Positions 22,202-34,253 are shown, numbered from the stretch's first letter. The stretch is DNA of 64,000 nucleotides from Adiantum capillus-veneris (GCA_014529385.2 CM043942.1:33585969-33649968); one strand, 5' to 3'. A program made the numbers and translations. Notes: generated by a model from the letters alone, not told the origin.

Positions 22202-22650
22202 GATAGATCAAATCTTATTATTATTTTGCATATTGTGCTACACACATTCACTTGTTGCCTTATTCTTTATAAGGGCCTTCCATCTTTGAAGAGATTACAC
22301 ATTCTAGTTCTTGTTGCATTAGTCTTTATAAGGGCCTTCATCTCTGAAGAGATTGCCTTTTTGAGATTCTTCTTGAGTGGCTTCTTTACTTGGTGAGCCA
22401 AAGGCTTTGAACGCAGAAGCCACCACATGGCATTAAATTTAAACTTTAAAAAAGACATCTCTACCATGAAAAGCTATAAATAAAAAAAACTCCGTGTGAA
22501 AATCTACCAAAGTGAATAATATATAAGAAGCACTTTGTGTTGCTCAATTGCTCTCAGAAGAAGTTCAATCTTCTCCACAAGTAGCAGTTCGCAGGTTCCC
22601 CAGAAGTAGCTCAGAGCTTTGTCTTGCTTTTAGGAGCTTTATCTCTGTCT
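20992..22650. other. Intergenic stretch with small repeats
   Basis: No recognised gene. It contains a (GT)n run followed by a G9 run at about 21858-21889, a CT run at about 22170-22199, and a degenerate local duplication of CTTTATAAGGGCCTTC...TGAAGAGATT (22268-22300 and 22323-22352). 22020-22150 repeats CTCTGGTCTCGGA twice. ORFs here are short and featureless. Confidence 0.45.
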
Positions 22651-22864
<214 letters not shown>

Positions 22865-23466
22865 GTATGATGCTAGTAGGCAATGATGGATTTGCTCGTG
22901 CATGAGCTTTAATGGAACCATCAAACACGGACCCTACTCCCTTCTCATCCTCTACTATATGGTGCTGGAAGTGGAAATGCCAATCTATGATGTTGGAAGT
23001 GGCAATGCCCAGCTAGTTGTCCTAGCACCTTATACCTATTCACATGAAAGCAAAGAGCCATGAAGAAAATACTACCTCGTCTCGACATGAGAGCATTCTT
23101 CAGTAACATAGAGTCTGTAGGCCAAACTCCTCCCAATTCATTCCAACAGTACAAGGTTGACAATGTCATTGTTTGCCCCATCGACATACTGGAATTGGAC
23201 TTCTTTTGCAATGAATCCTCAATACCTAATTATAAGCCTACCTGCACCATCCCCGTGTAGTGATCTTAGGAGCTTTGAGTGCAACAAGACCCAGTGGCCA
23301 GCTGAACAGTATGTCTAGCTTCAACTACCTTACTCAACTCGTTTTTGCAAGCACAACTAGTTATGGCTAGCATTATACCGCTTCGAGTATAGCTCATGCA
23401 GATTCACCAACCCTGTGGACTTGGCTATTTTTCAATTTTCATGGAAATGATATGCAATAGGTCCAC

Positions 23467-23775
23467 ATGCCTAATTCTCAAGATTCACACCAATTCTTTT
23501 CCGTGTTGTTTGTGTGTGCAGCAGCAAGCCGGGAAAAACCAGAAAGGAGTATCGGAGACCTTTCAAAACCTGGTTATATTTTGCAGATCTTTAAGCTGGA
23601 GGGTACTTCAGATGTTTGCCGACGTGATGAGCACTCTCAAAGATCAGATATTTTGTACGATCAACCCATGGCAGAGGTATGTTATGGTGCTGTTCAAATA
23701 GAAGATATTAGATTTCAATCGATGATCAGTTGGCCTAATCTGGAGTTGAATCACCAAAACTTACTGCCATCATAG
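23467..23775 (+). pseudogene. Unrecognised coding-like segment, possible exon
   Basis: An open frame that becomes protein-like after a good acceptor site (TTGTGTGTGCAG, ending at 23520). The downstream peptide includes SREKPERSIGDLSKPGYILQ and RRDEHSQRSDILYDQPMAEV. It lies 350 bp upstream of another decayed frame. I do not recognise the family. It may be an exon of the same captured or host-derived gene as 24122-25051, in another frame. Confidence 0.3.
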
Positions 23776-24121
23776 GCCCGTTCAACACATTTTTCTGTCG
23801 ATGCATCAGGCTGTTGGTGATGCAAGCGGTAGAGGCCAAAGAAATGGAAAGAGTAAAAGTTGAAGTGGACATGAGGGCAGAAAAGCTTAGCAGGATTAAT
23901 CACACCAAAGCTTATGATGGTTATCCTCAAGTACTTAAGCCAATGGCTTCAGTGCTAGTTGCTTGCCCTTTTAGCATAGAGAGTGTGAGAGGATTAGTAG
24001 CACATGGCTCAATGTCGAGGGATAGGCATTGGGGAATATTGCCACTAGTGCAAGTCATGATTTGATGAGCTGTTGGCTTTAGTCGCACCCCTCGTCCAAC
24101 TCTATTGATAGCCTATCTGTA

Positions 24122-25051
24122 AATTTAATGAGGCAAGCATTTTGGAATGATCTCGAGACAAACAAAAACATTTCTCATGATCAATTCAACGCAAAATATG
24201 GTGCTCGCGGGAGTTGGTTAATGTGTAGCTCCAAGGAGATGTAGCAACATTGCAGCGAAAGTCAAGTAGTCAATCATGCAGGTGCCTACGTTGCCGGGCA
24301 GGATCAAAAGAATATTCAAAGAGCAGAAGAGGAAGCTAATTCTTTTTTACACACAAAAAGATTTGATGTTAGAGAAGCCGAAGAACATGGACTACGGAGT
24401 AATGGCATTTTTGGAGATAGGCATACCAATATGTGAGCAACAGTAGTTCATTGCTGGCCATTCAACAACCGGATGGGACAGCAAAAATTTACAGACAATA
24501 TGGCCAATATTGCGGCAAGTAAAGAGCTTCTCTTGCTAAACCGCATGCAGGTGACAGCCAATGCGGGTGCAGTTGAGATTAACAGCAACAGTATACTGCA
24601 ATTTTGCTCTTGAGCAGCTGCATGCAAAGCAGGGAATGCTGTGGTGTGGATTTGAACGCTGAGCAGTTACTGCTTCAGCTCCCTTTTTGTCAATAACCAT
24701 GATTTGGTGGTGGATCCTATGAGCAAAGGTCCATGTATGCAGCAGCTATCGCATCAAGTTCAGGTGGCTGTAGATGGCATACATCAATTTGGTATAGTAG
24801 TCAACACAAACCCTCATTTTCCCTTGGAGGAAAGCTACTCCAAGGCGAGCAATGATAATTTATTCACATCTTCTCAAAGGTCTTTTGTGCAGTAGGCGGT
24901 CAACATAGAAACTCCATACAATAGCTATAGTATGCCGAACACGCCGAGTGCAATTATCACCAACAATGACTTAACACTCCATAGCACGGGGCATGATGCT
25001 GTTAATATATTGTCTGAGTGCAAAACCAATTTTAGCGTCATGAGGACATAG
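24122..25051 (+). pseudogene. Decayed Gln/Asn/Ser-rich reading frame, unrecognised
   Basis: One frame runs for about 310 codons with only a handful of in-frame stops (first at 24239, last at 25049, counting the terminal one). In sequence this AT-rich, many more would be expected by chance. The peptide is hydrophilic and rich in Gln, Asn, Ser and His, for example VNHAGAYVAGQDQKNIQRAE, QQKFTDNMANIAASKELLLL, MQQLSHQVQVAVDGIHQFG and NIETPYNSYSMPNTPSAIIT. Such composition is typical of disordered regions of plant regulatory proteins, but there is no domain I can name. It lies just outside the left arm of the inverted repeat. It could be a processed copy or a gene fragment carried by a transposon. 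Confidence 0.45.
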
Positions 25052-25639
25052 TTTGCAATCTACTATCGAATGCATTTTGCAACCTCAAGATTCAGAAATT
25101 CTTTTATTTAGTTAGACACTCAATATATCATATATGTTGGGTGCCAAAACAAGCGCCCTCTTGTGAAAATACAGTTCTCATGATGCTGCATCTTATCTTG
25201 ATTTTCTTTAAGAGTCGAGTCAGCTTTCTTTGCATCTCTTACTAGCTTAGAATATAAGATCCATCACATTAGAAAAATTTGAGCAGGGTTGTTTGGACGT
25301 AGGGGTTAGCTGGGGCATTGCGGATTGGAGGGCCGCCAAAGCTTGAAAAGGAGAGCTGGGCGCATGGGGTGGTGGCAATGACATCGATTGGGCTGGACAT
25401 ATGTATGCAAAAAAGGGCTAGATTTCTTGCAAGCTTCATGCTGCCACCTCAATTGCATCATTAACATAACTACTAGTACCTCTGTTGTAAGCTGCATCTT
25501 TTGGAGGGATTGCACCTTGACAACCTTCAAGTTGCATCTTTTGACTAGAGATATTAGTTTCTAATGGCTAGCTGTTGCATCCCCTGCATGCGGAAAGTGG
25601 TTATTGGAGGCCCAAAATTGATTGATCTTTAGAGTTGTT

Positions 25640-25866
25640 TTTTGCTCATTATTATTGCTCAAAGCACAAGACTCACGAACGTTCAAAAGGGGATGCTCAA
25701 TGCAGGAAAAGAATCTATTGCTCTTGAAAGTGAGATCGTTGTCAAAGGCATCAATAGATCTTTTACAGTTGTTGGTGATGAGCTTGAGTATACCGTGTTT
25801 ATGGCCACAAAAACACACTCATTACACCCTAACCTTCGAGTGGTGTTGAAGATAATTGCAACTTGA
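25640..25866 (+). pseudogene. Arm gene fragment 1 (unrecognised, paired with 60341-60646)
   Basis: The frame reads ESIALESEIVVKGINRSFTV followed by VGDELEYTVFMATKTHSLHP and NLRVV. The opposite-strand partner at 60341-60646 encodes the same peptide with conservative differences and stays open. Conservation of the protein frame in two diverged DNA copies suggests real coding history. I do not recognise a domain. Confidence 0.4.
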
Positions 25867-26348
25867 TTGAGACCTTGATCAAAATCCCTTGGACATATCA
25901 TAAGTTAAATGTACTGAAAAATTCGATGTTGTACTGCCTTGAACTGTAGGTTGATGTGTTGAGAAGTATAACGTGGGGCATTTACAAGTTCTAGTTGGTC
26001 ATAGCTTGCCACAATGCCTAGTAGGCAGCTAAATGCAAGGTAGTATGGGCTTCACAACTGCTAAATATGACAACATCCCCACCACTTTTTGGCTCTGTTT
26101 TGAAGGTGAATGATATCAAGCGGAATGCCACACGTACTAATGCCCATGAGCATCATGTAATAGTAGTTCGCCAGATGCACATTTGGATTATTGATGAGTG
26201 GATTGAATATAGTGCCTTCCGCTATGGGGATGCCGACCTTAAGATACCCGTTATCATGTGTAGTTAGGAAGCACAATATATAATGCAGGTTAGCTAGCAA
26301 GGAGGCAATAAGATATAATTGCTGACCGAAGCAGCTTACAATGGAGAG

Positions 26349-26480
<132 letters not shown>

Positions 26481-26523
26481 GGTAATACTGATCATAGGAC
26501 ATAAAACATAAAGCTACATCTGC

Positions 26524-26909
26524 ATGGTATGTGTATGGCAGGGGGACAAATATTCACAACACTACACGTTTGAATTGCACAAGCATGACTCTAGATCGAC
26601 AATAGTGCAAGGTCCATTATCTGCATCCAATTTCACATGCGCATGCGTTCGTTTGGCGCAACACATAAACTCTACGGGGCAGGACACAACTTTCGTTTCT
26701 TATGATCTTTTGGAGAGACCACAATGCTAGATCTCCACCATACTTTTGTATGGCACCTTTGTATGCATGCACTGTATACATTGTACTTTCAATCTGTGAC
26801 ATTTCATTGCAAGATGATATGTTTAACTATTCACATTGCTTTTTTGTAGCTTGACCCAAATATCGGTCTATAGATTGGACAATCAAAAAGCATCGTACAA
26901 CATTGCAGG
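26524..26909 (+). pseudogene. Arm gene fragment 2 with candidate exon (unrecognised)
   Basis: 26536-26730 encodes GDKYSQHYTFELHKHDSRST, then IVQGPLSASNF and GQDTTFVSYDLLERPQC. The right-arm partner at 59547-59783 keeps the same frame with changes such as F-E to F-Q. Further on, a polypyrimidine stretch ending TTTTTTGTAG (26849) precedes an open 60-bp block (LTQISVYRLDNQKASYNIA) closed by a GTCAGT donor at about 26911, as expected for a plant exon. The same sites exist in the right arm. The gene family is unknown. Confidence 0.4.
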
Positions 26910-28386
26910 TCAGTAAAGCACCTCATTTATTGTTGTAGTTCATTCATGATTTATCTATTTGCTTATTTTAGAATTTTTTGCATTACTTCCTTTGCTTCCG
27001 TTTATTTAAATCTCGTTTTTAGAACTATACACTCGATGTCGATCAACATTTGCACATGTTAGTTACATACGCAACTCTTTGCATACGGTTGCTAGCCAAT
27101 GCATGTGATGTATTACATAGTGAATACACAAGTAGTGAATGCATGTGGTGTATCGCAATAATGAATTCACCTGTGCATCTTTACTTTAGTTCTGAATAAT
27201 TGATACCATACTAGGTGTCTAAATAATTAATGCCATATTATATATGTCCTTGTTTCTCCCATACTAGCTATTAATATGAAGTTCTCAAGACCTCGAAGAT
27301 TACAATCCAAGTGCGCATCAACAAGCTAGGGAGAAAATTGCAGCCAACTTGAAACTAGCTTATCATCCATATGCTAGGTCATGGTTTGAAATTATTGTAT
27401 TGTAGCATGCAATGTGACATGTTTGCTCACAATCTAGAAATATGTCCCTCCTGTATGACGGCATACCTCACATATATAGCGATAAACAAGGTCAACATAC
27501 AAATAAAATAGACACTCTTACTATCCTCACTTTTGTATTATTGTTGGGAGCTTTGCCATTGGAGCGTTAGCAACAAGACTTAGCAGCATTGTATCTACAT
27601 TCCATTACCAGTTCAAGATACCAACCACGAATCAACAATATCCCCTCTCTATTCATGAGATGATGAGCAATATTTGGACATAAAAGAGGCAAATATTATA
27701 ATTATAGACAAGCTATCCATGTTAACCCAACGACATTTGACCTTATTGTAAAATAAAATATCAACATAGCAAGTAGTACACTGGTACATCCCTTCAACAA
27801 CAAATGTGTTATCTTGCTCGGTGATCTCGCCAAACTAGCCCAGATTGTAGTCATGCATGGGAGCTTTGTAGCACATGCCATATCACAAGCTCGATCCACT
27901 GGCTCCATGCAACTTTGTACAAGATGTCATGCTCTGTAAGACATGCAACAGACCCTAAATTAATTCAGTTCTGGACCATTATTCATGAAATTGTACCTTG
28001 GGTGCATGTATTAAAGACAAAATACACTCGACATCCACCTTCAAAAATGTGAGCAGACATTCTGCGCTACCAACCATTCAATGAAAAATTTCTTTTTGAA
28101 ATACTTTTTGTTTGCAAGAATTTACATGTAGCATGTATACTAGAAAAATCATTCATCAGTAGACATAGTAGTACAACCTCGCTTGGATATAATCTCAAAT
28201 GTAACCATCCCTATAATCTCTAGTAATTGATACACTTAAATTTGTCTCCTCATATAAACATTATAGAATTTTTCAAACGTATATCCCTTTCACACAGTGT
28301 CACCCTTGCCGAATTAGTCATTCTCTTGTTCCCTTCAGTGCTAGATGTTAAATGTCAATTTGCATATGTCATGCTATATTCTATAG

Positions 28387-29226
28387 ATGTTATATAGCAA
28401 GGCCCACCAAGCAAGACTAGTTCCTTGCTCCAATCACACTATGTATTTGTTCTTGCTTCCTTTGGTCAAGAAACACACACGCTGCTATGCCTCTTCACAT
28501 ATAGGCTTCTCCACAACAACGGGAGATATTCTAAAAGTCCCTCTTTTGCCCTTCCATATGTTCGAAGGGCGAAATCAATATGAGACAAAAGTTCACATTC
28601 CTTACTTGTGTAAACAAATGGAAGACCCGCGGGATGATGTCCGGCTTTGGTGCGACAAGATGAAGCATTTTCCTCCCTCACTTACCTTTCATCAATGGTG
28701 GTTTAGGGTTCTCACAAGAGTCCTCGACTGTGAACGAATCTTGGTCTCATATTTTTGTTGCTTGGCTATCAAACCAGTTAACCAGGTTCTCCAAATGTCT
28801 AATAGAAATTGGATGCTCTTCTTGGAGCCTAGCATGGTGGGTCTTCCACTAGCCCTTCAAAAATCAGGCAAGCCATTAAAACCAAATTATCTAGCATATA
28901 ATCTCCTTGACCACTCCTCCACTTTGTTGCTGATAGAGTTTAAGAAGCCCAAGTATTTTTCCTCCATGTCTTGGGACAATCATGGATTCAAGCCCTCTCT
29001 AAGGAGTATGTCATTACAAGATCTCCTTCGACTTGTGAACACCTGGGCCAAGGCGTGTTCGCAGCTATGTATTGCAGCTTTGCAGCTATTTGCAAAATCA
29101 CTTGCTGCCTGTCCTAAGATGCAAGCCCGTCGAGGAATCTTGACGTGTGTAGAGACTAGTTGGATTTTAGAGCTGACTAGGAACAATGAAGTGCTTATTT
29201 CCAAGGGGATTTCTGGAAATCAATAG
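28387..29226 (+). CDS. 279-codon ORF in the left arm, unknown function
   Basis: This is the longest open frame in the inverted-repeat arms. It starts at an ATG after a TATAG acceptor-like site (MLYSKAHQARLVPCSNHTMY) and includes EDPRDDVRLWCDKMKHFPPS and TFHQWWFRVLTRVL. The C-terminal half has LLDHSSTLLLIEFKKPKYFS and MQARRGILTCVETSWILEL. The right arm encodes the start (57748-57948) with an in-frame stop and lacks the middle about 390 bp. There is no transmembrane segment or motif I can name. It could be an exon of the arm gene, since it is followed by an intron-like interval and an acceptor at 29358. Whether it is translated is unknown. Confidence 0.4.
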   Translation: MLYSKAHQARLVPCSNHTMYLFLLPLVKKHTRCYASSHIGFSTTTGDILKVPLLPFHMFEGRNQYETKVHIPYLCKQMEDPRDDVRLWCDKMKHFPPSLTFHQWWFRVLTRVLDCERILVSYFCCLAIKPVNQVLQMSNRNWMLFLEPSMVGLPLALQKSGKPLKPNYLAYNLLDHSSTLLLIEFKKPKYFSSMSWDNHGFKPSLRSMSLQDLLRLVNTWAKACSQLCIAALQLFAKSLAACPKMQARRGILTCVETSWILELTRNNEVLISKGISGNQ

Positions 29227-29358
29227 TCTCCCATCACATTGAAAGAGGTAAAAACACATTGGAGGATCCAATATTTTAAATTTATTCTTTTTGTTTCCTG
29301 AATGTCACTTTGCAAATGCTAGGTATTTGTCTATACAACTAATGTTTTTGTTTAAATA

Positions 29359-29671
29359 GACCTTGTATTGGGCTGTGGGCCAAGTTGGCACACGAGTGGT
29401 CAACCCTTATCACCGATTCTTGGAAGTTGAAAGCGATGGAGTTCGTGACCTACAATGAAGTGCGGGCTAATTTTGCTAGCCCACCCTCTAGACAACCATC
29501 TCTTGGTGCTAATTTACACCACGACGCTACTCCACATTTTCTAATGGAGAGAATTACTCAGCTATCGGTGATAGCTTTCATGTTGAAAGATTCTCTACAG
29601 ATGTGTCAATGGAGTATGGTAAATGTTTGGTCAAAGTTGTACTAGATAAGTCTCTTCTTCAAAAGAAAACG
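29359..29671 (+). pseudogene. Arm gene exon, 5' part, split by the chromovirus
   Basis: After the acceptor TTTAAATAG (29358) the right-arm version (57025-57363, minus) reads ALYWAMDKSTHEWSTLITKS and MEFVTYNEV, then DSAIGDSFHVESFSTDVSME. The left copy has the same DNA but is frameshifted early (LYWAVGQVGT) and in the middle. Where the insertions are ignored, the exon continues with a frame containing QGGLLLDKSEIEEAHD up to a GTGAGTGCC donor at about 37514 on the left. Both arms are interrupted by LTR elements within this one exon. Confidence 0.5.
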
Positions 29672-30366
29672 TGTCATAAAATCTAATATCTGACCAACCC
29701 AAATGATTTTCTCATATTAAAGTGATCATTTAATGTGGGAGAATAAACGGGAACAAGGGTTAAGATATAGATGTTCTTATAGATCTATTTAAGCACGGGG
29801 CCAATGGTAAAGGGGCCCATATGAGAAAAGGTCTATCAAAGAGAAAGGTTAACTAATGGAGCAAAAGACCTTAGGGTTGTCTTCATTAAAACCTCCAAAG
29901 GTAAGTGTTAAAAGATTTAAGACATAGTCTATAAAATTTTACTCTTTAATCACTAAAGTCCAAGCAGGCAAGGGGGTAGCTTGCTTAAGCTAGGGCTGTG
30001 CTTAAGCAGGGGGGTCGCCTGCTTACCAAGTTCAAAGTACTTGCTACTAAAGAGGGGGCAAGCCCTACAAAGGGGGGAGGTAGATAGTAAGTGAGCATCT
30101 CACCAAGGACCCATACCCTTATGAAAGGAAAGGTGCCACTTGTCAAGTGTAGAGACACACTACTCAAGCAAGTAGGGGTTGTGCTTAATCAGGGGCTGTG
30201 CTTAAGCAAGGGGGGTGCTAGCTTAGCCTCACAAAGGGAAAGAAGGACACTTGTCAAGAGGCTACACACCTTGCCCCAAAGGGAGCCCAGCTCTCATTGG
30301 CTAGAGGGCTACATGGCCCAATCAACTTCAAAGGAACCCTAGGAAAGGGGGTCGACCTAGCTAGCT

Positions 30367-30405
<39 letters not shown>

Positions 30406-31155
30406 GAGCCTCCCACGAGCTCTCTCTCATTCATTCTTCCCTTCACACACTCTTGTGAAGCAAGGATTCCATCTCCTTCTCCAAGATTGAGAAGTTGAGT
30501 GCCTACTACCACAAGCTCTTGGCTATGGATGCAAATCCACACAAGAGAATGCTTATGCTTGCTTATCAATTTCTCTAATCTCCATTAACTCTATGCTAAG
30601 CTATGCTACAAGAGCTATGAGTGATTATGTGCAAGGGGTTATTTCTTTCTAGTAGAGCTACTTCTACTTCTCTCTTCCTCCTCACTCCCTGCTAGCTCTC
30701 CTCACCTTTCATGGTGTTTGAGGTCTTGGGATTGAGGCTGGGCATTTTTCAAATTCATGCTAATCATGTTTATTGTTGTAGTTATGCTAATGCTTGGTGA
30801 GTGAAGCTTACCATCTTCATCTCATCAAGAAGGTCTCAAGGAACACAAATAGTTGTATTGTAAACAAGTCTTCCGTCATGGAAGAATCTATAATACAAAT
30901 GCCTATTGGGGGGGGGGGGACCGGCTCCAACTAATCTGGTCCTCTATTGGTGTCAATTTCTCTAAACTCTCACTCTCTTTTACAAGTATTGATCATGCCA
31001 TGTTAATGAAGTAATGTGTTAAGTGTTGCTCTCTCTCTCTATCCAAACACTTTCTTTCTCACTATACATCTACACACTAAAGAATACTCAAGGCAATGCT
31101 CAATATGTTATATACTTTCCGATCCAACTCAAGTTAAAAGGCTAATTCCATTACA
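29672..31155 (+). repeat. Chromovirus 5' LTR
   Basis: It starts TGTCATAAAATC and ends TCCATTACA, matching 35974-37455. It contains near-palindromic GCTTGCTTAAGC-like blocks at 29970-30010 and 30180-30215, a CT microsatellite at 30370-30400, and a G run at about 30909-30919. The transcription start was not identified. Confidence 0.96.
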
Positions 31156-31156
31156 T

Positions 31157-31169
31157 TGGTATCAGAGCA
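31157..31169 (+). promoter_or_regulatory. Primer-binding site, initiator Met-tRNA type
   Basis: TGGTATCAGAGCA begins two bases after the 5' LTR end. It pairs with the 3' end of plant initiator methionine tRNA. Confidence 0.95.
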
Positions 31170-31569
31170 TTTGGTTTCTCTTTTCTTGCTTAAGAAGAGA
31201 GGTCCTTAAGTAGCCTATAAATGGTTGATGTTATTAATTATATTAGGGTAAGTGGAACTGGGATCTATTATCGGTTTTATTGAGCCCACTATGTGGGGGA
31301 TGGTGCACACCTCGGGAGCTTTGGACTTAATAATGGAGTCTTTTTAGACTTGCCTATGGCTTTACCATTATTGAGCCATAAGAAGTCCGAAAGGAGCTAG
31401 CCCTTGGCAACTCTGCTATGATAGACCTACTCCTCTACTCTCTATAATTAACCACTTCGAGCCGTGGGTGTAGATACTTAAGAGCCGATTTTCAAAGGCT
31501 AAGAGGAGTGGCAACTAAGGTTGTGAATTGCCAAAGCATACACTAAGTACATATATAAATTTTGTTAAC

Positions 31570-31860
31570 ATGGCTGACAATAATCAAGAGAGTAGAATGA
31601 ACATTGATAGCTTTGATTTTGCACATGAAAGTGCTAATGATGATGCTCCCATGTTTGTGAATTATCTCGTCACTAGGTTACAGCAAGCTATGGGCAACCC
31701 TGCTTTGCAAGCCAAAGTTACTCAACAACTTCGTGCTTATGGAATTTCCCTTCCTCTCAATATGTAGACAAGTTTTGGGATTTACATCTCAAGGCTACTA
31801 TCTTTCAAAAGATAGACTTTGCCGAGCAAAGGTAGCAATTCTGTGCGTGATTACCTGAAG
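31570..31860 (+). pseudogene. Chromovirus gag, internally deleted
   Basis: The frame starts MADNNQESRMNIDSFDFAHE and runs to a stop at 31765. A shifted frame then gives DKFWDLHLKATIFQKIDFAE, ended by a stop, and a third gives NSVRDYLKGWAN. The order of these bits fits a gypsy Gag, but the roughly 200-residue capsid core that should lie between the N-terminus and the zinc knuckle is missing. Gag assembles the particle; this one could not. Confidence 0.65.
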
Positions 31861-31862
31861 GG

Positions 31863-33035
31863 ATGGGCAAATACATCAACCCTCAACGGTCTGGTACTAT
31901 TAGCGAAGTAATCCATCACACCATGGTGGCTTCACGCATCAATTTCCATCAAGGGGATAGACGTAATGTCAAGCCCATGGAAAACAAAGACAAAAATGAT
32001 GCAAAGGGAAAAACCAATGTTCAAAATGCTTCCCAAGCCAATTCCAACAACAACAACAATAATCGGTCCAAGGAGAAGGGAGTTTACAAAGGTAAAAACA
32101 AACTCTCTCCTGAAGAGCTTGAAGCTTTTCGCAAGGACCATAAGTGTTTCAAGTGTGGGGAGCAAGGACATGGCTATTGTTCTTGCCCCAAGAAGAATGC
32201 TCGCAATGAGACTCCTAGGGCTTCTACCATCGAAGCTCCAAAAGAGGATGCTCATTGCAAAGGATCATCACTTTCCTATGCTTGGGGAAAGATAAGAGAG
32301 CATGATGCCTTTATCTTGTTTGACCGTGGCTCTACTCTCAACTTCATATCAATAGAGTTGGCCACCAAGTTGGGCATTCAAGCTTTTGAGATGGGAGATA
32401 TAGTAGTGGCTGATGCAGCTTTCAAGGGACAACAAGCCTCCGTTACTCCCTTGATTGGGAAGTTGAGGATTCATGTCCAAAGCTATGTCGACAAAGAAGA
32501 CTTCTTCATCTCTCCTCTCCAACATGAGGATGTTATCCTAGGGGCACCATGGTTTGATCGCATGGCTGCCAACATGAAGTTCCCTGAAAGGAAAATCTAC
32601 TTCACCTACAAGGGAAAGAACATATATATAGATGCTAGTGAGCGTGGTCGCACTATTCCACTTGTAAATCCTCTTGCTTTTGATAAGTCAATGAAGAGCT
32701 CAGTTTCTGCGTACATGATTTTTGTCAAAGAGCCTCTAAAAGATACTAATGTTTCATCAAATGTAAATAATGGGAATCAAGAAGGGTTAGACTTGTATAA
32801 TTTTCTAAAAGGATTCCAAGATGTGTTCATCTATGATATCCCTATGGATTTACCTCCAAAACGAGGGGATGATGAACATCGCATTGAGCTCCTTCCTGGA
32901 AGCTCACCACCTAACAAGCCTCCTTATCGAGTCTCACAAGCTCAACAAGAGGAGAGCATGAGGCAAGTACAAGAACTGGTAGATAAAGGGATGGTGAGGC
33001 CTAGTTCCTCTCCCTTTTGTTCTCCAGTCCTTTGA
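31863..33035 (+). pseudogene. Chromovirus zinc knuckle, protease and RT N-terminus
   Basis: The 390-codon frame begins with the end of Gag and a Lys/Asn-rich stretch, then has a CCHC knuckle (HKCFKCGEQGHGYCSCP). The protease follows at AFILFDRGSTLNFISIELAT; the family's D-S-G-S/A triplet reads D-R-G-S, so Ser-to-Arg at the catalytic loop probably inactivates it. DVILGAPWFDRMAANMKF is the second protease motif. The RT entry (HRIELLPGSSPPNKPPYRVS, then QVQELVDKGMVRPSSSPFCS) ends at a TGA (33033-33035), after which RT continues in the same frame. Confidence 0.9.
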
Positions 33036-33896
33036 GTGCAAAAGAAAGATGGTACATACCATATGTGTGTGGACTATCAAGCACTAAACCATATCACTAT
33101 CAAAAACAGATATCCCGTACCTCAGGTAGAAGATCTGTTTGATAAGCTACAAGGTTTGACCTACTTTAGTAGGATTGACCTTAAGAGTGGCTATCATCAA
33201 ATAAGGATAGTGGATGAAGATATCTTAAAGACCGCGTTTCGCACAACGTTTGGTCTTTATGAATATCTAGTCATGCCTTTTGGCTTGACTAATGCACCAG
33301 CTACGTTCAATCGTTTGATGGAGAAAATTTTTAGACCATACCGCAAATTCATTGGAGTATTCTTTGATGATATCATCATCTACTCCAAGTCTTTGGAGGA
33401 ACATAAGCAAAATCTCCAAGTGATTTTTCAAGCATTGAGGGAGAACAAGCTTTACCTCAACCAAAAGAAAAGCGAATTCTTCCTTCAAGAGATTCAATAC
33501 CTAGGTCATATTATCTCTAAAGATGGTATCCAAATGGATCCATCAAAGTTAGAGGTAATCAAAGCATGGCCTAACCCAAAAAATCTACATGAGCTAAGAA
33601 GCTTTATTGGTATGTGCACATACTATAGACACTTCATAGCAAAATTCTCTCAAGTAGCAGGACCACTACACGACTTAACTAAGAAGAACGTTAAGTTTGT
33701 ATGGACTGCTAAGGAGCAAAATGCTTTTGAAAATCTCAAAGAGAAGCTTACTTCCCAACCAGTCCTCGTGCTTCCGGATCTCTCAAAGCCATTTGAAGTC
33801 CAATGTGATGCTTGTGGAGATTGCCTTGGAGCAGTTTTGCTTCAAGAAGGGCATGCCATAGCATATGAGAGCCGAAGGCTCAATACTGATGAATGA
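33036..33896 (+). pseudogene. Chromovirus reverse transcriptase core
   Basis: In frame with the upstream piece across the TGA. RT blocks are visible in order: QKKDGTYHMCVDYQALNHIT, FSRIDLKSGYHQIRI (first catalytic Asp), TAFRTTFGLYEYLVMPFGLT, and FIGVFFDDIIIYSKS with the catalytic D-D pair. LGHIISKDGIQMDP and the thumb/connection HELRSFIGMCTYYRHFI follow. It runs on to the RNase H start FEVQCDACGDCLGAVLLQEG and ends at a second TGA (33894-33896). The RT catalytic residues look intact. The two stops that bracket it would truncate translation unless suppressed. Confidence 0.93.
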
Positions 33897-34253
33897 GTCT
33901 TGGGCATTTTTGAGAAAGAGCTTTTAGCTGTTCTACATGCCCTAGACACATGGAAGCACTACCTATTGGGGACTCCATTTATCCTACGAACCGACCACCA
34001 AAGTCTCAAGTATTTCATGACGCAAACCAAGCTTTCCGACAAACAAATGAGGTGGGCAAATTTTCTTTCGCAATTTAATTTCCATATTGCTCACATAGTT
34101 GGTAAGCACAATCAAGTTGTCGATGCACTTTCACGACGACCTACTCACAATGATCTATCCTCTATGATAGATGAGTATGCTACTGACCCTGACTTTAGAG
34201 ACATAATGTCAGCCCTTGCTTTGGGGAAGAAAGAGGAACCATTCACCTTGTAG
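33897..34253 (+). pseudogene. Chromovirus RNase H
   Basis: Same frame as RT. IFEKELLAVLHALDTWKHYL holds the catalytic Glu, FILRTDHQSLKYFMTQTKLS an active-site Asp, and HNQVVDALSRRP the last Asp of the D-E-D-D set. The first Asp lies before the preceding stop (QCDACGD). It ends at a TAG (34251-34253), beyond which the frame resumes with the integrase zinc region. Confidence 0.9.

Noticed and set aside
23396-23701. Overlapping ORF in another frame of the 23.5-kb segment
   Set aside because: The 23467-23775 frame has the more protein-like composition after the acceptor site; the alternative is probably a shadow.
31157-31169. tRNA gene at TGGTATCAGAGC sites
   Set aside because: Only the 3' complementary segment is present next to LTR ends; no cloverleaf can be drawn. 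The sites are primer-binding sites (also 7516-7527 and the partial one at 41325).
31932-32255. Minus-strand ORF of 107 codons
   Set aside because: Antisense shadow of the chromovirus gag-pol frame, which has a zinc knuckle and protease.
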